A stretch of DNA of 64,000 bases, taken from positions 3,860,024 to 3,924,023 of the forward strand of contig NC_019689.1 in the NCBI RefSeq assembly GCF_000317025.1, given 5' to 3'. Made by a program: the position numbers and the translations under genes. Below, in pieces: positions 35,799-44,565 of this stretch (the first letter of the stretch is position 1; each line of letters begins with the position of its first letter). Source of the DNA: Pleurocapsa sp. PCC 7327. Its GTDB lineage: Bacteria > Cyanobacteriota > Cyanobacteriia > Cyanobacteriales > Microcystaceae. The notes under the pieces were generated by a model. The model was not told where the DNA came from, made no database searches, and saw only the letters and a list, made by a program, of their open reading frames with translations.

Positions 35799-36923
35799 TC
35801 ATCTTGCGCGAAGGCGATCTAGTAAAATTTTTCCCATCGGAGAACCGACGAGAATCGATCGCTTTCGGTCAAATAAAATCGAACCGACTTGCACTTCTTT
35901 TTCGGCTTGCTTGCGAATATAGTCTTGAGAACGGCGATCGATAGTTTGCGCGATCGCGCCGTACACTTGCTCAACCCAATTGCTTCCCTCTCGTTCGTCT
36001 AACTCCCGCAGCAGTTTCAAAGCGGCTTCTGCGGTAGAACTTGTAAATATTTGTTGCAAAATTGGTGTGGGCAATCCAATTTGAGCGCAATGAGCCGTCA
36101 AAATTTCCAAGCGTCCGTCTGCCAAGTGGTGATGCGTGTGGAAAATTCCGCCTGCTAATTTAATCAGTTTGCCGTGGTAGCCAAATAGCAAAATCGATCG
36201 AACTTGTTGCATAGCTGCGGCAACTAACATAGATCCCAACCAATTAGCGGTTTTAATTAATTGTTCTGGGTTAATTCCCATTTGCTGGGCTAAATCTAGT
36301 CCATTTTCTCCTACACAAAAAACCAAACGATCGCATTGTTTTGCTTTAATTGTTAATTCTTCCTGAAAGGCTTCCAACTGACTCGGTGCGCTCAACGGTT
36401 GAGAAATTCCTGTCGTTCCCAGTAAAGACAGCCCTTCAACTACGCCGAAAGCCTCATTGGAGGTTCGTTCTGCTAGCCTGCGTCCCTCCGGTAAAACAAT
36501 CGTTACGAGAATTTTCTCTTCTGGTTTGAGGAGTCTTTGCAGATTCTCTCGTAACAGCCGTTGGGCGTAACTATAAATTGCCGCTTTCCCTTTGTTATCG
36601 ATTTGTTTGCCAACTCCTTCGCCGCCTTGAATGATAATCTGTTCTGGACGCGATCGCTGCACCTCTATTTCTACCAATGCCCAAACTGGAGTATTGCGAG
36701 TTAAATCTAAATTATCCCCTGGATCGCTGCGAGTAATTGCCAGAGCAGTATTTTCGCCAATACGAGCGACTTGTTCGATGGAAATTTCAACAATTTGGGC
36801 GGGTTCGATTAAATCCAGCGAAACTGTATCTCCAATCTCGTCTCGATGCAAATAGCGCAACGCCGCGATCGCAGATGCACAAGCAAACACGGGTAAAGTA
36901 TATCCAGAACGAGGGGTAGACAT
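35799..36923 (-). CDS. cbiD: Cobalt-precorrin-5B C1-methyltransferase CbiD
   Basis: CbiD methylates C1 in the anaerobic (early cobalt insertion) route to cobalamin. The 374-residue product starts RSGYTLPVFACASAIAAL and contains the family stretches QGGEGVGKQ, VEGLSLLGTTGIS and LLFGYHGKLIKLAGGIFHTHHHLADGR. The DNA encoding VEGLSLLGT (36413-36440) is repeated exactly inside the bacteriocin-type gene at 50317-50344. No other cobalamin gene is in the window. The gene runs head to tail into the toxin-antitoxin pair. Confidence 0.95.
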   Translation of the reverse strand: MSTPRSGYTLPVFACASAIAALRYLHRDEIGDTVSLDLIEPAQIVEISIEQVARIGENTALAITRSDPGDNLDLTRNTPVWALVEIEVQRSRPEQIIIQGGEGVGKQIDNKGKAAIYSYAQRLLRENLQRLLKPEEKILVTIVLPEGRRLAERTSNEAFGVVEGLSLLGTTGISQPLSAPSQLEAFQEELTIKAKQCDRLVFCVGENGLDLAQQMGINPEQLIKTANWLGSMLVAAAMQQVRSILLFGYHGKLIKLAGGIFHTHHHLADGRLEILTAHCAQIGLPTPILQQIFTSSTAEAALKLLRELDEREGSNWVEQVYGAIAQTIDRRSQDYIRKQAEKEVQVGSILFDRKRSILVGSPMGKILLDRLRAR

Positions 36924-37237
36924 TGTGAAATTGAATTTGTAGATAACTTATCTTTCCAATAACACAGAATCATCCCCAAGGTAAAATAGCTGTGTCACAA
37001 TTGAGGTATTGTATATATCTATTTCTCCAACTATAGAACAAGCCTTAAAAGCAATAGAATTTTGTCAGATTCGCTCCGAGTTTCCTAGGAGATTCGAGCG
37101 GATAGCTTTAACAATCGGACAGGCTAAATTTAGCCGCTTAAAAATACAATTTACAATAAATTATTTAAGTTGAGTAGACTATAAAAAGCCTCACAGAACA
37201 ACTTCTATTGATTTTGTCATTGTCTATAGGAGATTCC

Positions 37238-37420
37238 ATGGAAGCACAAACCAATGAAATCAAGCAGATTGCCGCTCAGTTACTAGCAGGAATGTTAGCT
37301 AATCCACACATTTATGCCAGGGTTAGTGATGAGGGAAGCAATGGACAACAAGAGCAAGCCTTAATGTTAATGGCAATTGAGATGGCGGAAAGCTTGATTA
37401 AAAGAATTGAAAAACAATAA
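37238..37420 (+). CDS. Small soluble protein, 60 aa, unknown
   Basis: I start at ATG 37238 because AGGAGATTCC lies directly upstream. The product is helical (NEIKQIAAQLLAGMLANPHIYA, then QEQALMLMAIEMAESLIKRIEKQ) and has no membrane segment. The family is not recognised. Low complexity is absent and the ribosome binding site is good, so it is probably real. It stands alone between divergent cbiD and the hyp cluster. Confidence 0.6.
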   Translation: MEAQTNEIKQIAAQLLAGMLANPHIYARVSDEGSNGQQEQALMLMAIEMAESLIKRIEKQ

Positions 37421-37702
37421 GGCGATAAAAAACAATGAAAACGTGCTTTAAGATTAAAACCCGATCGCGATTAAAAACAATCTTTAAAGTAGGGTTTATT
37501 TATGTTAACAGCCGTCGGCAATCTTAAAGAAGCACAAATTAGATTAGCCGAGATCGCTTCGAAAGTCGTGTCAAATTTGCGGCAGGACGGCAATAATTGC
37601 TAATTCTGGAAATAATCGCGTTTGATTGATTCTAGTTTCTTCAAATGGGGTTTGGGATTTTATCTCACGCAGAGGCGCTCCAGACGCAGAGAAGGAGAGG
37701 AG

Positions 37703-40258
37703 ATGGTTCGACTCAGATCGACTAACGCAGAGATAGCGGAAGAAATTCGAGTACGGGGAACAGTTCAGGGGGTAGGGTTTCGTCCTACCGTATATCGTCT
37801 GGCTAAAGATTGTCGGTTACGGGGAGAAGTTGGCAATGATGGCGAAGGGGTATGGATTTATGTGGCGGGCAAGCGGGACGCGATCGATACTTTTGTAGAA
37901 AGATTGCGTGTCGAATGTCCTCCTCTAGCAAAAATTGAAGCCATTATTCGCCGTCCTTATGAGGGCGATCGCACTTTTACCGATTTTACTATTGCTGAGA
38001 GTAGCAGTACTTCTATCCGCACCGAAATCGCTGCCGATGCTGCCACTTGCCCCGCTTGTCGCGCTGAAATTTTTGACCCTTTCAGTCGCTGGTATCGTTA
38101 TCCCTTTACCAACTGCACCCACTGCGGTCCTCGTCTGAGCATTATTAAACGCCTGCCTTACGATCGCAGCAATACTAGCATGGCGGAGTTTAAGATGTGT
38201 CCCGATTGTATCAGAAATTATGAAGATCCGAGCGATCGCAGATTTCACGCCCAACCAACTGCCTGTCCGGTATGCGGACCTAAAGCATGGCTGGAACGTT
38301 TCGATGGGAAGCCAATCACCGCTCATATGTTCTCGATGCTAGATGACGTGGATGTTGTCTGTACGCTTATTCAACAGGGACAGATCGTTGCTATCAAGGG
38401 ATTGGGAGGCTTCCATCTCGCCTGCGATGCCACTAATGAAGCAGTCGTGCAAAAGCTACGTTACTCGAAGCGTCGTCCCGACAAACCACTGGCTTTAATG
38501 GCGAGAGATATTAATATTATCGAGAAATATTGCCTCGTAAGTGCGGCAGAAAGAGAACTTCTTGAAAGTCCCGCCGCCCCGATTGTTCTCTTACAAAGGA
38601 GAGAACGAGATAATCAAAGCGATGAATCTAAAATCCAAAATCTCATCGCCCCTTCTGTCGCGCCCGGTCAAAATTACTTGGGCTTTATGCTTCCTTACAC
38701 TCCCTTACACCATTTGGCACTGAAGCGACTAGAAATTCCTATCGTCCTCACTAGCGGTAACTTATCCGACGAACCCCAATGCATCGACAACGAAGATGCC
38801 CGCAAGAAGTTAGCAGGAATTGCAGATTACTTTCTATTCCACAATCGAGATATTGTAAATCGCGTCGATGATTCAGTCGTTTGCATTATCGGTATTAGAA
38901 ACTCAAAAACACTAAATTTCTTGCCAAAACCTCTCACCCGCCAAGAAATTAATTTCTTGGCTAATAAACAAAATTCTCTTAAGAGGACTTGTGCGGTTAG
39001 CTTGGGAATTGATTCTCAATCAGAAGTTGGGATTCAGGCAAGAAATCGATTCCAAATCCTTCGCCGCGCCCGTGGTTATGCGCCTGCACCCATCAATTTA
39101 CCAGAAGGATTCAAAGACATTCCACCCATTCTAGCAATGGGCAGTCAACTGAAGAATACATTCTGTCTGCTACGAGATGGACAAGCTATTCTTTCTCAAC
39201 ACATTGGCGATTTAGAAAATGCCGCTGCTTCTGAAGCTTATAAAAAAACACTCGATCTCTATTTGAGTTTACTAGAGCATCAGCCAAAAGCGATCGCGAT
39301 CGACCTCCATCCCGAATACCTTTCTACCAAACTCGGCAAAGAATTAGCTGCTGCCAACTCTCTGAAACTGTATGCCATCCAACACCATCACGCCCACGTT
39401 GCCGCTTGCATGGCAGAAAATCATCTACCCATCGATGCGCCGCCCGTGTTAGGCATTGCCTTAGATGGGTTGGGTTACGGAGAAGACGGTACGTTATGGG
39501 GAGGAGAATTCCTTTTAGCCGACTACCAAGGCTATAAAAGGCTAGGGACTTTCAAACCCGTGGCGATGCTTGGAGGAGAACAGGCAATCTATCAGCCATG
39601 GCGCAATACTTATGCTCATTTGAAAGCTGCGTTTGGGGCAGAATTACCGCCAGAAAATTTAGAACTTCTGACCTTCCTCAAACAAAAGCCCCTAACTCTC
39701 CTCGACCAAATGATGGAAAAAGGCATCAACTCGCCCCTCGCGTCTTCGGGCGGGCGCTTGTTTGATGCGGTAGCGGCGGCAATAGGAATATGTCGAGAGT
39801 CTTGTAGCTATGAAGGACAAGGCGCGATCGCACTCGAAGCCATAGCCGAATCTTGTATATTAACTCACTCTGAAGAAATCGAGGGTTATCCCTTTACTAT
39901 CGCTAATCTAGAAGGTAGGGGACGATCGCCTCTTCCCTACCTGGAACCTCGTCCGATGTGGCAAGCACTTTTGGAAGACTTAAAGCAAGACACCCCTCAA
40001 GAGGTTATGGCTGCCAAGTTTCATCAAGGACTCGCTAACGCGATCGCGTCTATGGTCGATCGCATTCGTTACGGGGAAGAGAAGATTAATCGAGTCGCCC
40101 TGACTGGCGGCGTATTTCAGAATCGACTGCTGTTAGTCGAACTATGCGATCGCTTGCAAGCAATGGGAATCCAAGTTCTGACGCACGGCAAAGTGCCGTC
40201 CAACGATGGCGGATTGTCTCTCGGTCAAGTCGCGATCGCAGCCGCCCGATTCTTTTAA
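37703..40258 (+). CDS. hypF: Carbamoyltransferase HypF, NiFe-hydrogenase maturation, with in-frame inserts
   Basis: HypF makes the thiocyanate on HypE from carbamoyl phosphate. I start at ATG 37703, right after GGAGAGGAG. In order: an acylphosphatase domain (VRGTVQGVGFRPTVYRLA), two zinc fingers (CPACRAEIF...CTHCG and CPDC...CPVCG), a YrdC domain (IKGLGGFHLACDA...LTSGNLSDEP) and a Kae1-like domain (HHHAHVAACMAEN...LTGGVFQNRLL). About 45 residues are inserted between DDSVV and ILRRARGYAP, where the family normally has 10-15. That DNA is a palindromic repeat (38940-38961 plus following hairpin). A smaller insert near 38610 encodes ESKIQNL. Confidence 0.95.
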   Translation: MVRLRSTNAEIAEEIRVRGTVQGVGFRPTVYRLAKDCRLRGEVGNDGEGVWIYVAGKRDAIDTFVERLRVECPPLAKIEAIIRRPYEGDRTFTDFTIAESSSTSIRTEIAADAATCPACRAEIFDPFSRWYRYPFTNCTHCGPRLSIIKRLPYDRSNTSMAEFKMCPDCIRNYEDPSDRRFHAQPTACPVCGPKAWLERFDGKPITAHMFSMLDDVDVVCTLIQQGQIVAIKGLGGFHLACDATNEAVVQKLRYSKRRPDKPLALMARDINIIEKYCLVSAAERELLESPAAPIVLLQRRERDNQSDESKIQNLIAPSVAPGQNYLGFMLPYTPLHHLALKRLEIPIVLTSGNLSDEPQCIDNEDARKKLAGIADYFLFHNRDIVNRVDDSVVCIIGIRNSKTLNFLPKPLTRQEINFLANKQNSLKRTCAVSLGIDSQSEVGIQARNRFQILRRARGYAPAPINLPEGFKDIPPILAMGSQLKNTFCLLRDGQAILSQHIGDLENAAASEAYKKTLDLYLSLLEHQPKAIAIDLHPEYLSTKLGKELAAANSLKLYAIQHHHAHVAACMAENHLPIDAPPVLGIALDGLGYGEDGTLWGGEFLLADYQGYKRLGTFKPVAMLGGEQAIYQPWRNTYAHLKAAFGAELPPENLELLTFLKQKPLTLLDQMMEKGINSPLASSGGRLFDAVAAAIGICRESCSYEGQGAIALEAIAESCILTHSEEIEGYPFTIANLEGRGRSPLPYLEPRPMWQALLEDLKQDTPQEVMAAKFHQGLANAIASMVDRIRYGEEKINRVALTGGVFQNRLLLVELCDRLQAMGIQVLTHGKVPSNDGGLSLGQVAIAAARFF
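38885..38998. repeat. Palindromic repeat element inserted in frame within hypF
   Basis: GCCAAGAAATTAATTTCTTG plus GC (38940-38961) forms a perfect 22-bp palindrome. It is followed by CTCTTAAGAG within TTCTCTTAAGAGGACTTG. The layout, a GCC-A-rich palindrome then a hairpin flanked by GGACTTG, matches the intergenic element near 54441-54494. The insert is open in the hypF frame and falls between two conserved motifs. Confidence 0.75.
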
Positions 40259-40317
40259 AACTCAAAAGAAAATAGGGCAAGAAAATTATTAATCTAAAAT
40301 CTAAAATCCAAAATCGT

Positions 40318-40566
40318 ATGTGTTTAGGAATTCCCGGTCAAATTGTTGAAATTACCGATGCTACCCATAAATTAGCCCTGGTCGATATTGGGGGAGTCAA
40401 ACGACAAGTTAACATTGCCTGCATTGTCGATGACGAGCATCCCATCGAATCCTACATCGGCGATTGGGTGCAAGTTCATGTCGGTTTTGCCTTGAGTCGC
40501 CTTGACGAACAAGAAGCAGCCGAAACATTAGAAATGTTAGCAGAAATGGCAGCAGCGATCGAATAG
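40318..40566 (+). CDS. hypC: Hydrogenase maturation chaperone HypC/HupF
   Basis: The 82-residue protein starts MCLGIPGQIVEI; the processed N-terminal Cys2 is the Fe-ligand residue of HypC. DIGGVKRQVNIACI and GDWVQVHVGFALSRLDEQEA complete the OB-like fold. HypC shuttles the Fe(CN)2CO unit with HypD. The bases right before the ATG are a TCTAAAATCTAAAATCCAAA string with no Shine-Dalgarno sequence, as if repeat DNA replaced the natural leader. Confidence 0.97.
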   Translation: MCLGIPGQIVEITDATHKLALVDIGGVKRQVNIACIVDDEHPIESYIGDWVQVHVGFALSRLDEQEAAETLEMLAEMAAAIE

Positions 40567-40576
40567 CGATCGCTAG

Positions 40577-40636
40577 GGGCGGGTTTAATTATCAAGGCGA
40601 TAATCTTGTTGCAGAGGAATCGAACCGAACCCGCCC
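40577..40636. repeat. Inverted repeat downstream of hypC
   Basis: GGGCGGGTT (40577-40585) and AACCCGCCC (40628-40636) are exact complements enclosing 42 nt that hold ATCAAGGCGATAATCTTGTT, itself partly self-complementary. It may end the hypF-hypC transcript or be another mobile repeat; no T-run follows. Confidence 0.55.
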
Positions 40637-40740
40637 GTACAGTTATTAAAGAATTTTGTAGGTGTATTGGAGTAGATAAATTAATCGCAAACAATTAACA
40701 ACTAACCACTAACTACTAACTAATACCGGAGTCTTTCAAA

Positions 40741-41226
40741 ATGCAAACCACCGAACAGCAATTTTCCTGGTACGACATTCCAGAGGATATTAAAAACCTG
40801 TTAGTTTTAGCCTCCGAAAACTGGGAAAATACAGCCGAATCACAAAAATATGTGAACGAAGCATTGGCAAAAGCTGAAGATAATTTAGACGTTTTGGTAG
40901 GTGCGTATCGATTCTTTTTCTACAAAAATAATTCAGAAATGGCAATAAAAATTGCCGAAAAAGTTAGTAAGAAACTCAAGCAAGAGAATAACTTACCAGA
41001 TGAATGGGAGAAACTTCAACCAATTTTAGCAGAACGAAAAAATGAGTCGCCAATTAGAATGTATTTAAATGCTTATGCTGCTCAAGGATTTCTGCTAGCT
41101 AGATTGGGAAAAATAGAGGAGGCAAAAGAAATTACCGAACGAGTGAAAGAAATTGATGAGAAGAGAGAATCCTGCGCGACGACTGTTTTTGAAGTCTTAA
41201 CGCAACCTCCAGAAGAAGATGAGTAG
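40741..41226 (+). CDS. TPR-like protein in the hyp cluster
   Basis: The 161-residue all-helical protein has TPR-like helices (LDVLVGAYRFFFYKNNSEMAIKIAEKVSKKL, then YAAQGFLLARLGKIEEAKEITERV). The N-terminus FSWYDIPEDIKNLLVLASE is distinctive. Proteins of this look accompany hydrogenase gene sets in cyanobacteria, where they may assist subunit handling; this is inference from position between hypC and hypD. There is no signal peptide. Confidence 0.7.
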   Translation: MQTTEQQFSWYDIPEDIKNLLVLASENWENTAESQKYVNEALAKAEDNLDVLVGAYRFFFYKNNSEMAIKIAEKVSKKLKQENNLPDEWEKLQPILAERKNESPIRMYLNAYAAQGFLLARLGKIEEAKEITERVKEIDEKRESCATTVFEVLTQPPEEDE

Positions 41227-41401
41227 TAATTGTAGTAATTGTAGGGTGGGCATTGCCCACCTAACTGCCAAAATGATGCGATCGCAAAAAGCAAAAGAAA
41301 TGACAGATAAAATTAAATTATCGGGTTGATGGAAAATTAAGAGTATCGATTAATAAACATGTATTAATTAATTGAAAGTTGAATTATTTGTGAGGGCTTA
41401 A

Positions 41402-41968
41402 ATGACTGATATTCTTAAAGAAATTTTAAATATTTTAAAAGAAAATGAGAATATTCGGTCGATTATTTCTGCTTTGTTACTCATTTTTGTATTTAGATTA
41501 AAAGATATTTATGAATTTGTCGATTGTCTTTTAAATAGAAAGGTGACAAGATTAGAAAATCTCCTTAAAGGAGATCTCGATCGAGAGACGAGAGAAGCAG
41601 TACAAGAAGAGCTATATTCAAAATACTTTCAACAAACCACAGGAATTAAGGCTGAAAAGCATCTCAGAGAAAAAATAACTAAACTAGTTGAATCAGCAAA
41701 TGGAAGGATAACATATTCAGATATTAATCATGTTTTTAAACATGACTTTTTATTCTGCGACCATAATGGAGAATTAAGAATCAGAAAAATTAACCGACAA
41801 GATAGAATCTCCTATCGATTTTGGAGGATTATATCACTCTCATTTTGGGTTTTAGGGTTATTGTTAATTTTGCTTACAATTTTATTTAAAATTGACGACC
41901 CAAGCAAGATAAAAATAGGAATACTTTTGACTTTTTCCCAAGCAGAAATACGAATGAGTTCAGTCTGA
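41402..41968 (+). CDS. Membrane protein of unknown function, 188 aa (possibly the 5' part of a frameshifted gene)
   Basis: The N-terminal membrane helix (IRSIISALLLIFVFRLKDIYEF) is followed by a charged helical region (ETREAVQEELYSKYFQQTTGIKAEKHLREKITK). A second helix follows (IISLSFWVLGLLLILLTILF). The end (LLTFSQAEIRMSSV) looks out of place. Six bases later another ORF in a different frame continues with hydrophobic then basic residues. A single-base change near 41936 would join them into about 258 residues. The AT-rich composition is unlike the hyp genes on both sides. Confidence 0.5.
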   Translation: MTDILKEILNILKENENIRSIISALLLIFVFRLKDIYEFVDCLLNRKVTRLENLLKGDLDRETREAVQEELYSKYFQQTTGIKAEKHLREKITKLVESANGRITYSDINHVFKHDFLFCDHNGELRIRKINRQDRISYRFWRIISLSFWVLGLLLILLTILFKIDDPSKIKIGILLTFSQAEIRMSSV

Positions 41969-41973
41969 AATCT

Positions 41974-42180
41974 GTGTTAATACTGCATGGAATATCTTGG
42001 TGTATATTAGCTTATGTTATGCGCTCACAAACATTTGTTATAAAAATTGTTGACAAAGTAAAGAGTGAGCTCGAGCGGCAATCAGTTGAGAAAAAACGCC
42101 CTAAGTCTAAAAGTATTATTAATTTATTTACAAATCTTCTTTCACCAAATAATCCTTTTAAAAGGAAGAAAAAACAATGA
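41974..42180 (+). CDS. 68-aa membrane/basic ORF overlapping the hypD start
   Basis: The ORF starts at GTG and encodes one hydrophobic helix (ILHGISWCILAYVMRS) and a Lys-rich tail. Its TGA overlaps the hypD ATG (ATGA at 42177-42180), so it is positioned for translational coupling to hypD. It may be the true C-terminus of the preceding gene after a frameshift or an independent small protein. Confidence 0.45.
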   Translation: MLILHGISWCILAYVMRSQTFVIKIVDKVKSELERQSVEKKRPKSKSIINLFTNLLSPNNPFKRKKKQ

Positions 42181-43328
42181 AATACGTAACTGAATTTAGA
42201 GATCCGCAAAAAGCTAAAGCTTTATTAGAAGAAATAAAACGACTCAGCGAACTGTTAGAAAAAACGCCAGAAGAACCGTTGAAGCTGATGGAAATCTGCG
42301 GCGGTCATACTCATTCCATTTTTAAATACGGCATTGAAGAAGCCTTGCCCGCCAGCATAGAACTAATTCACGGTCCCGGCTGTCCGGTGTGCGTAATGCC
42401 GAGGGGACGATTAGATGCTGCGATCGCGCTTGCCGAACATCCTAACGTAATCTTTACTACCTTTGGCGATGCCATGCGGGTTCCCGGTTCCAAAAAGAGT
42501 TTGCTGCAAGCAAAAGCAGAAGGTGCAGATATTCGCACGATCTACTCTCCCCTAGATGCCTTGCCCATTGCCAAGGATAACCCAGATAAGGAGGTCGTTT
42601 TTTTCGGGATTGGCTTTGAAACCACTGCCCCCAGCACCGCTTTAACCGTCCTACAAGCAGAAGCAGAAGGCATTCATAATTTTAGCCTCTTTTGCAATCA
42701 CGTCCTCGTCGTTCCCGCCCTAGAAGCCCTCCTGGTCAATCCCGACCTCAAACTTGATGGCTTTATTGGTCCCGGTCATGTCAGTACGATTATCGGAATA
42801 GAACCCTATCAAATTATTGCCGAGAAATACCACAAACCTCTAGTCATTTCTGGATTTGAACCCCTCGACATCCTACAATCGATTTGGATGCTTCTCAAGC
42901 AAATTATCGAAGGTCGCTGCGAAGTAGAAAACCAATATACTCGCCTCGTTAAAGAAGGCGGCAACAGCATCGCCCTAGAAACCATGGGCAAAGTCTTTGA
43001 AGTGCGAGACAAGTTTGAATGGCGGGGACTGGGAGAGATTACAGAATCAGGATTGAAAATCAAGGAAGAATATGCATATTTTGATGCAGAAGTCAAGTTT
43101 TGCGTTCCCAATCTTAAAGTTGCCGATTCGGCTGCCTGTCAGTGTGGGGAAATCCTCAAAGGAGTTTTGAAACCTTGGGAATGTAAAGTTTTTGGCACGG
43201 CTTGCACTCCCGAAACGCCTATAGGAACTTGTATGGTGTCCTCGGAAGGCGCTTGTGCCGCCTATTACAAATACGGTCGCCTTTCTACGCTTGCTAAAGC
43301 AGCTAAACCCAACAAAGTATCTGCCTAA
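42177..43328 (+). CDS. hypD: Hydrogenase maturation protein HypD
   Basis: The 383-residue protein carries the expected cysteine motifs: MEICGGHTHSIFKYG (C41 region), HGPGCPVCVMP, and the C-terminal cluster set CQCGEILKG, FGTACTPETPIGTCMVSSEGACAAYY that binds a 4Fe-4S cluster. HypD with HypC is the scaffold for the Fe(CN)2CO cofactor. Its ATG overlaps the stop of the upstream small ORF. The tautomerase gene follows 41 bp later. Confidence 0.97.
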   Translation: MKYVTEFRDPQKAKALLEEIKRLSELLEKTPEEPLKLMEICGGHTHSIFKYGIEEALPASIELIHGPGCPVCVMPRGRLDAAIALAEHPNVIFTTFGDAMRVPGSKKSLLQAKAEGADIRTIYSPLDALPIAKDNPDKEVVFFGIGFETTAPSTALTVLQAEAEGIHNFSLFCNHVLVVPALEALLVNPDLKLDGFIGPGHVSTIIGIEPYQIIAEKYHKPLVISGFEPLDILQSIWMLLKQIIEGRCEVENQYTRLVKEGGNSIALETMGKVFEVRDKFEWRGLGEITESGLKIKEEYAYFDAEVKFCVPNLKVADSAACQCGEILKGVLKPWECKVFGTACTPETPIGTCMVSSEGACAAYYKYGRLSTLAKAAKPNKVSA

Positions 43329-43369
43329 AATCCTTTTGAATACAACAAAATAAATAAGGAGGAAATTAC

Positions 43370-43585
43370 GTGCCATTCGTTACTATTCAAATTGCCAAAG
43401 GTCACTCCGTCGAACTCAAACGGAAACTCGCCCAAGCGGTTACTGACACTCTCGTTTCTACATTGGGAACGAAACCAGAATGGGTAACAATTCATATCGA
43501 CGAATTCGATCCCGAAAACTGGGCAGTTGGCGGCGAATTACATATCGATCGACATTCTGACAAACACGCTCAGAAAAAGAGTTAA
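43370..43585 (+). CDS. 4-oxalocrotonate tautomerase-like small enzyme
   Basis: The 71-residue protein starts at GTG after GGAGGAAATTAC. After Met removal it exposes Pro1 (PFVTIQIAKGHSVELKRKLAQAV), the catalytic base of the tautomerase superfamily. The remainder (KPEWVTIHIDEFDPENWAVGG) fits the 4-OT subgroup. Its substrate is unknown. Its stop (TAA) directly abuts the ATG of the aminotransferase gene, so translation is probably coupled. Confidence 0.88.
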   Translation: MPFVTIQIAKGHSVELKRKLAQAVTDTLVSTLGTKPEWVTIHIDEFDPENWAVGGELHIDRHSDKHAQKKS

Positions 43586-44380
43586 ATGTTTTGGTATGAC
43601 GGAGAGTTAATTGAAGGTGACTCGTTATCGATTGGAATCGACGATCCCGGATTGCTTTATGGGGCGACAGTATTTACCACGCTGCGCGTTTACGATCGCT
43701 CGCTAGATCGTCCCCTGACGCATTGGCAATTGCACTGCGATCGCCTGCGCCATAGCATCCAAGCGTTTGAGTGGCAGTCGCCCGACTGGAGACGGCTGCG
43801 ACAGGGAGTAGAAATCTTACTTGCGTATTATCCCGTTCTGAGAATCGCAATTTTTGCCGATGGACGAGAATGGATTATCGGGCAATCGCTACCTGTAGAT
43901 TTAAAAGAACGTCAGCAACAAGGAATTGTCGGATGGGTAGCCGATGAATCGCTATATAGACGCTCTCTAGCCGCTTATAAAACGGGTAATTATTTAAGTG
44001 CGTGGCTTGCCCGACAAAAAGCGCAAAAATTAGGAGCAAAGGAGGCTATTTTGCTCGATGAAGCAGGCAATTGGCTAGAAACCAGTACCGGAAATCTTTG
44101 GGGATGGAAAGAAGAATGTTGGTGGACTCCGGCTCTAGAGGAAAAGCTTTTACCGGGGATCGCACGATCGCAGTTAATCGAGTGGTTGCAATCTCAAAAT
44201 ATACCCGTCAAACAAAATCGATGGACTCCAGAATTTGTCAGAGACTTGGAAGCGATCGCTTATAGTAATAGCGTCATGGAAATTATTCCCTTTTCACTCA
44301 TTATTCATCCCTTGGGAAAACAGTTTCTCAATTGCAATCTCTTGGCATTAGAACATTTACGGAGTTATTTTTTAACCTAA
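43586..44380 (+). CDS. Class IV aminotransferase (4-amino-4-deoxychorismate lyase-like)
   Basis: The 264-residue PLP-dependent fold type IV protein has GLLYGATVFTTLRVYDR near the N-terminus and the catalytic Lys in NYLSAWLARQKAQKLGAKEAILLDEAGNWLETSTGNLW. IAYSNSVMEIIPF closes the active site. The family includes branched-chain aminotransferases and PabC; the short length favours a PabC-like lyase in folate synthesis. It forms a tight pair with the tautomerase gene. Confidence 0.82.
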   Translation: MFWYDGELIEGDSLSIGIDDPGLLYGATVFTTLRVYDRSLDRPLTHWQLHCDRLRHSIQAFEWQSPDWRRLRQGVEILLAYYPVLRIAIFADGREWIIGQSLPVDLKERQQQGIVGWVADESLYRRSLAAYKTGNYLSAWLARQKAQKLGAKEAILLDEAGNWLETSTGNLWGWKEECWWTPALEEKLLPGIARSQLIEWLQSQNIPVKQNRWTPEFVRDLEAIAYSNSVMEIIPFSLIIHPLGKQFLNCNLLALEHLRSYFLT

Positions 44381-44439
44381 TATTAAATTAGGCTTAACTT
44401 ATTTAAAAAGCAGACATAATTTCTCTTAAAATTTACAGA

Positions 44440-44478
44440 TTTAGATTAATTTTTAATTAATCTAAAATTTATTTTTTT
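44440..44478 (+). terminator. Terminator-like AT-rich hairpin after the aminotransferase gene
   Basis: TTTAGATTAATT (44440-44451) and AATTAATCTAAA (44455-44466) form a perfect 12-bp stem with a 3-nt loop. ATTTATTTTTTTAAA follows. It is 60 bp past the stop codon. The stem is AT-only apart from two base pairs, so its strength is uncertain. Confidence 0.6.
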
Positions 44479-44565
44479 AAAATATCTACTTTTTTTAGGT
44501 ATTCAATTTATCTCAATAATCGTTAAGAATTTCTCTCTCTTGGAAGAAGGAAAAAACAAGAATTA

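Noticed and set aside
37502-37603. 33-codon ORF between the 60-aa gene and hypF
   Set aside because: It has a plausible helix but no good ribosome binding site and no recognisable family; too short to support.
37660-37702. N-terminal extension of HypF from TTG 37622
   Set aside because: The extra residues are encoded by a CACGCAGAGGCGC..GACGCAGAG repeat string, and a strong GGAGAGGAG site lies directly before ATG 37703.
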